Made by a program: the position numbers and the translations under genes. A model generated the notes under the pieces. The model did not search any database. It was given only the letters and a program-made list of their open reading frames with translations, and was not told the DNA's origin. Source: Sarcomyxa edulis (Eukaryota > Basidiomycota > Agaricomycetes > Agaricales > Mycenaceae). From it: a stretch of 64,000 nucleotides of DNA. Numbering within the stretch: the stretch's first letter is position 1; each line of letters opens with the position of its first letter. Below, piece after piece: positions 56,906-64,000 of this stretch. Where the stretch lies: assembly GCA_009761415.1 (NCBI GenBank), contig QUOL01000003.1, positions 2,761,803-2,825,802 on the forward strand. The letters are read 5' to 3'.

Positions 56906-57675
56906 AGTTAATTAAAAAGTCAGTTCATAATTTGCCCGTCTTCGGCACATAATCTAATAAAAGTTCTGCATAGTTAGTAGCTTGTGCCACAAATGTGTAT
57001 TTTGCCTCGAGCGGCGTCCTTTTCGTCTATAATGCATAATTTGGCACATTGCGTTGTCCCATTCCGCTGGCCAGCCGAATTGGGGTCGCCTAGTGCCGTT
57101 CATAATTGATCTCATTCAGAAATCCAGTCGGCATAAATTTTATAAGGATCGTCATCCTTCATAGGCGCTGGTTTGTCGACCCTTGCGCTCTCCTAATCGT
57201 GTTTCGCTAGCGTCACAGCGCTTTGACTTCCTTCTGTTTGACTTCCTTGGTTCACGTCCGATCGATATTCGGTTGTGAACAGTGTTCGTGTGATTACGCC
57301 GATCGCTAGTGGGTTTTTCGAAAAACTGGATCGGCTCCCCCGTTTTCGTTCGTTTCTTGTCCTTTCCATGTCGAATTTATGTAATCCATATTATTCCCGT
57401 ATTATCGCCGATTTTTACCGTTTTTATATAATAGACTCTCCGGCGCGGTCCATGGGAGCATCGAACTCTAAAGATTATCGACCTGCTGTTGGCAAAAGCG
57501 GTTGTTTGGCTGAAGCTTCAGCTTGTTTGGCCGAGTCGCGAGTCGCGATCGCATTTCGGCCATATCCGGGCTGAGTTTCAAAAGACTTCGAGCAATTTCT
57601 CGACGCGTATTTTTAAGCGCTCGCTCGGTCCTTCCTTTCCTCTTCTCCTCCATCATCCTTCCCTACTCGACTTCC
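56906..57675 (+). other. Spacer and 5' flank of the zinc-cluster gene
   Basis: AT-richer than its surroundings, with several CATAATTT repeats (about 56925, 57034, 57091). Open frames here are short and motif-free; CGATCGG is sparse. Probably promoter and leader. Confidence 0.4.
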
Positions 57676-60279
57676 ATGGCACGTACAAAGACGAATCCCG
57701 ATGACGAGAGTCGTCGCGGATCACAGCCAACCGCGTCGTCCTCTGCCATCCGCGGCGTTCCTCGGCGGATTAGTCCTGCCAGGATGCAGGCAGCCGCTCC
57801 TCGCAACCCCTTCCTCGCCGTAAAGTCCGAGCCGTTTGCTCGCAGCCAACCTTCGACATCCACCCCTCGTACTCATTTCGCGGCAAACGCGTCTTTGACG
57901 TCGCCGATCGCTTCTCATACATCAACGTCTCGTCTCAGTGGCCCTGGGGAAGGCGTTCCCCCCATCCTGCTGACCCAATCTACGTCACGTCGTTCTCGTT
58001 CCGTCCTTCCTCAGCGACACGATTTCTATCCCAGACTCGCCGGGAGCTCTTTTAACATCAACGCTCACTCGCCCGTTGCCCGTAAACCTGTTCCCACTCT
58101 CATCAACGAGATTAAGGATTGGGCCGAAGCGGTTTACGGAGACGACGACGATTTTCCCGACTGGGTTGACGACCTCCCCCAGATAACGCCTGAAGCCCTC
58201 GAATTTATAAGGTCGTCGAAGTGGACTCCAAAATGGGCTTTCGATTGCCTCTGGTATCACTGCCCAGACACTCCTCCGCCTCAGGTCAGCAGCTTTGGGT
58301 CGCCAAGTCCCGTTCCCCCTTCACCGACGAGCGGACGGTTCGACGGTGAGCCAAGCGCAGAGGGCTTCGAAGGCGAGGGATCGAGAGGGGACTTCGACCG
58401 TACGATCGAGAGCGACATTTCGGGGATGAAGATCGTCGAGGATGGAACAGTCGCTGGTCCAGAGAGCTCGGCGGGCAACGTTCTGGAAGAGTCGGAGAAC
58501 TTGGGTCGCGAGGAGACAGACGCCGCTGCCATCAGTAAGTCCCGCCCAGGCGAACGTCCTCCTCGTCTTTCTACACCTCATTAAAAAAAAACCTTTACTT
58601 GTCTTCTAGGAAACCGACGACTTGACGAGCTCGAAAAGGAACAGGCAGAGGCCCGAAGGGCAGACGTCGTACCAGAGAAAGGGGCGAACTCAGGAACGGG
58701 GGATTCATCGCAGGCAGAGGTGGAAAGTATGATGATTGGTGAGTGACCTTCCCCTTTTTTACCCAACATTTTTGCTAATTCATTCCTTTTTTCGATTACG
58801 AAGATCCTCCTCCAGAGTCGCCTCCTGTAGAGGCACGGATGGAAGTCGATCTTCCACCCCCGATCGCTCGCCCTCCTTCTCCCGCCGTCGATCCCACCGT
58901 CCCCAGTCTATCCCTTCCTCCCCCGACTCTGTCCGATTCCCATGCGCCTGACGATCCTGATCGTCGAGACGTTATCGATCCTCCTTGCTCACGCCCTCCT
59001 TCTCCCATGGCCGAGAACAATGACCGGGATCGCACACCAACGTCTCCTCGCATAGCTCCTCCACCGCCGCCAAAACCGAAGAAGGCCGTCCCTCAAAAGT
59101 CCGCTTCGTCGAAAGGAAAGCGGAAGGCACCGACTCCAATTCCTTTGTCCGACACTCCAACGCCGCGCGATTCCCCCGCGCCAGCGGCGTCTACGTCGAC
59201 ATCGTCAAAGCGAAAAGGAAAGAAACGCGCTAAGACCGACGAAACCGACTCCGAGATCGAATTCACCGGGATTGTTCCCTTCGAGCCCAAGATCAAGGTC
59301 GATCCAAAAGTCATCGCGACTTCTTCCACCAGAGAATCCGATGCTCCGGCAAAGAAGAGAGCTCGAAAGGGAAAAGGTCCAGCCGACCCCAAGGAGGCAC
59401 AGAAACCCCCTCCTAAGACCGTGCCGGCGACTACGCGTGTTCGACGTCAACGCGCTTTGGCTGTAGGCGAAGTTTTCCGACTCGAGGTGAGTAATTTCCT
59501 TTCTCCTTGTCATATTACCGCCCTCCAGCGGTTCCCTTTTATTGACTTTGTTCATTTGTTTATAGCATTTGATGTGTCGCCCTTGCCGGATCGCGCTCGA
59601 TGTACAGCCATGCGTCGGGCTCCCCGGCCGACGTTGCCGAAAGTGCATCCGCGACAAGCACAAGTGCTCGATCAAGTTCAACGAGTTCACCAGCGCGGAC
59701 AAGGCAAAGTACATCGCAGACGGCCTCTTGAAGTTGGTCACCGAGCCCGGCATTCCTCCTCCTGGTGAATCTTTCAGTCGGAACATAATCCCTTCGCACC
59801 AACAGCAGAAAGCCGACGAGGACCAGGAAATGGAGGATGACGACGAAGGTCCGTATTCCCGTACGCGTCTGCGTACGGGAGTTAGTATTAAAATTCCTGA
59901 CCGACGTCTAAACATCCCTCCCCCGCTCTCTCCAGACTTCGACACCGCTTCTCAGGTTGCTGCCAATGACGCCGAGGAGGCCGCTGCTAACGATGCGGCC
60001 CAAAAACACCTCCGAGCCCTGTGGTCCGCTTCTAGCAAGAGGTTCGAGCGGGATTTCTCGTCATTCGTCGCTGGCCAGATCGCCAAGATAACCGAGGACG
60101 CGATGAACTTGCACTTCGGCGCCGTAGAATCGGCTTTCAACGAAGGGCTTTCGTACTCGTTCGGTGGGCCTCCCGCGCCTCTTCCTGTGCAGGACGACGT
60201 CGGAGAAGGGTCGAGCAGGTTAGATGGGGTGGTGATCGTTAAGAAGAAGGAGAAGAAGGATTCAAGGCAAGCTAAGTAG
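57676..60279 (+). CDS. Protein with Zn2Cys6-like cysteine cluster, element-associated
   Basis: Four exons (57676-58534, 58610-58738, 58804-59486, 59566-60279) give 794 residues. The first 550 residues are low complexity, rich in Pro, Ser, Arg and Lys, with basic nuclear-localisation-like runs (KRKGKKRAKT, KKRARKGKG). At 561-591, right at the start of exon 4, is CRPCRIALDVQPCVGLPGRR followed by CRKCIRDKHKC: C-x2-C-x8-C-x7-C-x2-C-x6-C, very near the fungal binuclear zinc-cluster consensus. The C-terminus is Ala/Glu-rich, possibly coiled. Similar cysteine clusters occur in transposon-linked agaricomycete proteins. Likely nucleic-acid binding, as a regulator or a Gag-like protein; neither is proven. 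Confidence 0.68.
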
Positions 60280-61593
60280 TTTGTATAATCACTTCTTTTA
60301 AAATTTCCCTTCTTTCTTTTCTTTCATGTAATTCCCCCTCCTCGCGCGTCCTTTGTTCGGTCGGGCTCTCGCGTCTGCGGACATTTTTCCTCGGGTTTCG
60401 GCCCATATTACATTTTTTACGGATCGTAGCTTGTCGTCGGTACCACGTTAGGTGGTGCCGACTCGTATATCTGTACGGTTATCTGTAAATACAGAAAACC
60501 GATTCTTCACGAGTCAATGGGTCCCGTTCTTAAGTCGCCGCAAGATCGGCCATAAACAATTGGTTATATGTCCAACACATAGGTTTCCTGTCAAAAATCC
60601 CCAAGTCGATCGGTCGGCCTTAATACCGGAAAGTGCACGATTTCGAACAACTTCGATCGGCTTTTGTCCAGAAATTTCGTCAAAGTCCTCATGAACAGCA
60701 GCGATCGGAATTTTGTTGTAGTCGCCCACGATCGGCTTTTTTCTACGTTCCATCACCCGGCCACCGATCGTTGAACACTGCGATCCTCTCTGATTCCCTT
60801 TGTATAGACAATCGGCTTTTGTGCCAGGAACTCGTCTAGGTCCGGTGAGAGTACGACTTGGGATACAATCGGTCAAAACGATCAGTCTACCGATCGTCCT
60901 CTTGCTTTGTTTCTTCGGCCGATCGTTTGAACACGGCGACTCTCTTGGATTGCGTTCGTGTCGTCGATCGGCTTTCGGTGCAGCAATTTGTCTAAGTCCT
61001 CTTAGAGCAGCAGTAATCGGCAATTTCTCGCAGTCGGCCACGATCGGCCTTTTTCTATCTTTTCTTTAATCGGCTACCGATTGTTGGACATAACGACCTG
61101 CTCGGACTGTATTTGTATCGTCGATCGGCTTTTGTTCCAAGAATTCGTCCTTTCGCGTCCTTTTGAGCTATAGTCGGTTATTTCTCAGGATCGGCCTTCG
61201 TTGTGACGCTTTATCGGAGAAAGTACGACTTGGGATGCAATTGGCCAAGACGATCGGTCTACCGGTCATCCTCTTGCTTTGTTTCTTCAGCCGATCGTTA
61301 GAACAAGGTGTTGACCTGGATTCCGCTTGTTCTGGCACCTGGCCAGTAAAGTCTACGTAGAATCGATTGCTTCCTCGGGGTAGTATCCCTCTTCTTGTCG
61401 AAACAGGGTCGGAAACAAGGGTTATTCTTGAGAGAAGAGTGCTGATATTCTTGTAATAATGTACATTTTTGTATGGAAAAATAGAAAGGTGATTCAAAGT
61501 ATCATGTGGAGAAGGGAGCCTTATGCAGAGTTGTTCGTTCGCGGTCCCTTGTTGGAGTATTTCCCGATGTTTCCAGATATCCGCGCGATATCT
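60280..61593. repeat. Repeat-rich spacer with CGATCGGCTTTT units, possible terminal/regulatory region of the element
   Basis: Between 60.45 and 61.4 kb, imperfect units built on CGATCGGCTTTTGT and CTTGCTTTGTTTCTTC recur. One longer segment, starting GAGAGTACGACTTGGGATAC at about 60845, recurs at about 61214 with few changes over some 90 bp. The region lies just beyond the 3' end of the antisense pol gene, where a polypurine tract and 3' LTR would be expected. I could not delimit an LTR. Confidence 0.5.
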
Positions 61594-63188
61594 TTACGAT
61601 CGTTCCGGAGGCCTTAGCGTATTAGATTCTTGTTCCGGCCTTTTTGGAAACTTCCACAATCGTGTCCTATACGTTCCCGGGAGTGCATCGTCTCCGGGCT
61701 CCACGAGAGTAAACTCGTCAGGCGTGTCCTCATCGGCCATATCATCCAGCTGCTTCGTCGACTTCCCAACTAGCGTAGTAACTGGTAGGGTTATCTCGTT
61801 CCTCCTCATGTATGGGATCAATCGGTATGCGGCGAATCGGTGTTCAGCGATCGCTCCTGTCACTTCCGATAGGATGTAGCTTCCCGATTTGGTTTGGCGA
61901 ACCACGACCATTGGACCGATGTATCGGGGCTTCATTTTGTTGTTCAGTTCCTTCTCTATCCGAGTATTACGAACAAGTACGAGTCTTCCTGGCGCGAACT
62001 TGAAATCGTGAATTTGTCCCTCGTATTTCTTTAAAAACTGCTCTGCCGACTGGAGACGCGATCGGTATTTGTCTCGCTGAACCTTGGAGAGCTCTTTGTC
62101 CCTCTTTTGAAGCTTCATCGCCCTTCTTGAAATAAGTTCTCCAAAATTCATATCGTCGTCTATGAAGGGATGCATGAATGTGGACTGTTCCAGGTCGAAG
62201 GGGTGGATCGCCTGAACCCCGTGCGCGATATAATAAGGCGAGTACCCCGTCGATTTCTGGATCGTAATACGCTCCGCCCAGAATATCGCATGAGCCGCCT
62301 TTGGCCATATTGATTGGTTGCCGTCGCAGGATTTGATGAGTGATTCCCGAACATCATAGTGCTTTCTCTCAATAACACCTGTGCTTGAGAGTTATATCCT
62401 GAAATGCGAATGTGATGAATTCCATATTGCTTTTGTAGCTGATCGGCCGCCTTGACCCATGGCTTTCCGTTATCGGTTACGATTTCCATTATGCTTCCCC
62501 ACCTGCAGAGAATGTCTTCAAAGATGAAGTTAGCTAGGTTTACTGCGCTCTCGCTTTTCAGCATTCTCCACTCGGGGTATGAACTGAGCGAGCATCGGCC
62601 ATGCGCGATTACATGGAAGCCATCGACCGTTGGTAAATGCATTGTATCCATATATATTTTCCCGAATAGTGGGAAGGGGATGGCTATCGTCGGCGGGATA
62701 TGGATTTTCGCGTCATTACGGAGCTGACATTGGTGACATGTTCGAACAAACCACTGGATATCCTCGCTCATACTAGGCCACCAGAAACGAGACATAAGTC
62801 TGACCTTTGTCGACCACGCCGCTTTGTGTCCGTACTTGTCGTGAAGCTCGGCCATTATCGCTAATCGCTTGTCTGGTGATAAAACCAATTTATGGGATAA
62901 CTGCTTGTCTCTTCGCCACAAGCGGCCATCGAGGACAAAGAACCGGGTCGCCTTTTTCATGAATGCCTTGTAACTTTTATCGCTAAAGCCGATCGGTCGC
63001 TCGGGTTTTTCTAGGTATTTTTGAATTTCGAGCAGCTCAGCATCTCGTTTTAAGGCGTTTTCCGTTTGCGGAATGATAACATTTGGTCGTTGTTCCGTGG
63101 TGAAAACTGATACCGATCCTCTGGCCTTTTCCTTGGATCGCTGGTAATTCATTAATATCGCGATCGGCAATGGGCGATCGTCAATCAT
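61594..63188 (-). pseudogene. Ty3/gypsy integrase, split by a frameshift
   Basis: First frame (63188 down to about 62370): zinc-binding H-H-C-C with ELHDKYGHKAAW and TCHQCQ; core with KIYMDTMHLP (first Asp), HGRCSLSSYPEWR, ILCRWGSIMEIVTDNGKPW (second Asp) and HIRISGYNSQA. There the frame shifts: the expected continuation with the catalytic Glu (VIERKHYDVRES) is in the frame that runs on to 61594. The second frame has IAHGVQAIHPFDL, the linker KLQKRDKELSKVQRDKYRSR, the GPY-type module FAPGRLVLVRNTRIEK with KPRYIGPMVVV, and a basic tail. One base appears lost at about 62370. Confidence 0.85.
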
Positions 63189-63696
63189 GAGTCGACAGGG
63201 CCGGGTACCGAGTCGAGCAGCGAATCGACTTGTGCTCTTCCCCTATGAGGACTTCCACCGAGAATCCACAGGCCCGATCGATCCACTCTTCGACGTCTTC
63301 ATCTTCTTCCGGGTCCTCCGGAGCCCTACGCCTTCGCGACAGCCCATCGGCTGGTCCCATTGAAGTACCCGGTATGTGAACAAGTTTAAACGTAAACAGT
63401 TGAATGGCGGCTATCCAGCGATTTATTGCAGCGTTAGGTTGTATGTCCGGGTTATTGAGCATGCCTTTGATGTACTTTGCATCGGTTCGGACAGTGAAGT
63501 TCTTGATCCCAACAATATACAGTCGGTAAGCACGCAACGCCCTGAATAGCCCATAGAGTTCAATCTTCGCTTGCGAGTAACCCTGTTCCCGATCGTTCCA
63601 AGTGATCGATCCGAATCGGGATGGGTATTCGACACCGTCCGATCCAAGTTGAAGTAATACACAGCCCATGGCGATCCATGACGAATCGACTTCCAA
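63181..63696 (-). pseudogene. Ty3/gypsy RNase H domain
   Basis: Begins VDSSWIAMGCVLLQ (first catalytic Asp), then SQAKIELYGLFRALRA (catalytic Glu), FTVRTDAKYIKGML (catalytic Asp) and FKLVHIPGTSMGPADGLSRR (last catalytic Asp). All catalytic residues are present. It stops at the TGA overlapping the start of the integrase frame (63181-63188), in a different frame from its neighbours. Confidence 0.85.
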
Positions 63697-64000
63697 GTAA
63701 AACCATTCGTTCAGACAGGTAGTCGATCGCCCTTAATGCTGGCGATGTGATTAAGAGGTGTTTTAAAATCGCCATTGCTTTCTGTTGGGCCGACTCGAAG
63801 ATGAAGTCTACATCCTTCCTAGTGAGCATGACCAGGGGCCGAGCGTGAAATGAGAAGTTTTTGATAAAGATCCTCATCAAGCCGAGCGTCCCTAAGAATG
63901 CTCGTACATCGGTGAGGTCTTCGCATGGCGGCCAGTCCCGGATTTTCTGTACTTTAGATTCGTCAGGAATTCTTCCTTCGGCACTGCAACGATGTCCGAC
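63560..64000 (-). pseudogene. Ty3/gypsy reverse transcriptase, C-terminal part
   Basis: Open from the window edge: PDESKVQKIRDWPPCEDLTD, VRAFLGTLGLMRIFIKNFS, HARPLVMLTRKDVDF, FESAQQKAMAILKHLLITSP, ALRAIDY. This is the thumb/connection part of gypsy RT. The frame leaves the RNase H frame near 63700-63725, so RT and RNase H are not joined in frame. The catalytic YxDD box lies outside the window. Confidence 0.82.

Larger units (their letters stand above)
49780..64000. mobile_element. CGATCGG-saturated composite block, probable large retroelement
   Basis: From about 49.78 kb to the window end the sequence is crowded with CGATCGG, often as the palindrome CCGATCGG (examples: 49791, 50140, 50713, 50779, 55052). 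It occurs in spacers, introns and coding exons, including the pol genes at 61.6-64 kb. I noticed only one CGATCGG in the preceding 49 kb (near 45686). The block holds the paralog array, the zinc-cluster gene, repeat-rich spacers and the antisense Ty3/gypsy pol. I could not identify long terminal repeats, so boundaries and unity are inferred. Confidence 0.5.
61594..64000 (-). mobile_element. Ty3/gypsy retrotransposon, pol region, runs off right edge
   Basis: On the minus strand the order is reverse transcriptase (3' part), RNase H, integrase and a C-terminal basic tail, the order that defines Ty3/gypsy. gag, protease and most of RT would lie beyond base 64000. Reading frame is broken at three places (about 63.70, 63.185 and 62.37 kb). 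Confidence 0.88.

Noticed and set aside
58839..59768. Long plus-strand frame running through 59486 as a single-exon protein
   Set aside because: It reads through a good GTGAGT donor into intron sequence. Splicing to 59566 keeps frame and brings in the cysteine cluster.
49780..64000. Starship or Helitron giant element
   Set aside because: I see no DUF3435 tyrosine recombinase (Starship) and no Rep-helicase motifs (Helitron). The only mobility genes visible in the block are Ty3/gypsy pol domains.

Overview
The window reads as nuclear DNA of an agaricomycete (mushroom-forming basidiomycete). Genes are dense and on both strands, broken by many short introns (mostly about 45-75 nt, GT-AG), and the families fit that group: NmrA-like proteins, YTP1, DUF6533 seven-helix proteins, mushroom-type ricin-B lectin, a tiny alanine-rich secreted protein, Zn2Cys6 and bZIP regulators, hAT and Ty3/gypsy elements. 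I worked the exon models out by hand from splice signals, reading frame and family motifs. No tool or database was run.

Left part (1-45.7 kb): ordinary genes. In order: NmrA-like gene (5' cut), four-helix membrane protein, NmrA pseudogene, YTP1-type membrane protein, DUF4140/DUF4139 protein (minus), F-box remnant plus F-box-like gene, 16-exon MFS transporter (minus). At 18.8-25.8 kb lies a four-member array of an unrecognised paralogous family (three plus, one minus, one broken). Then come a small secreted protein (minus), an orphan phosphoglucomutase fragment (minus), a ricin-B-type lectin (minus), a bZIP factor, an AIF/FSP1-like oxidoreductase (minus), a Zn2Cys6 factor (minus), two tandem DUF6533 genes, and a convergent Ctr copper transporter / ferric reductase pair.

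Middle (45.8-49.7 kb): a hAT transposon inserted just upstream of the ferric reductase, with a BED-type zinc finger and hAT dimerisation domain.

Right part (about 49.78-64 kb): sequence of quite different character, saturated with the palindrome CCGATCGG and its half CGATCGG, in coding and non-coding DNA alike. It holds a truncated member and then six tandem members of a small, unrecognised gene family. All six have a phase-0 intron at the same place and a shared second-exon motif (P-x-E-A/S-x2-M/L-L). Next is a 794-residue protein with a Zn2Cys6-like cysteine cluster, then a repeat-rich spacer, then a frame-broken Ty3/gypsy pol on the opposite strand that runs off the right edge. Nested 66-bp repeats with tRNA-like A/B-box segments lie at the left of this block. 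My main hypothesis is a very large composite Ty3/gypsy-related element (or nested element) carrying antisense cargo genes, whose own zinc-cluster protein may recognise the CCG-AT-CGG sites. The motif density, paralog array and pol are seen directly; the single-element view and the protein-motif link are inference.
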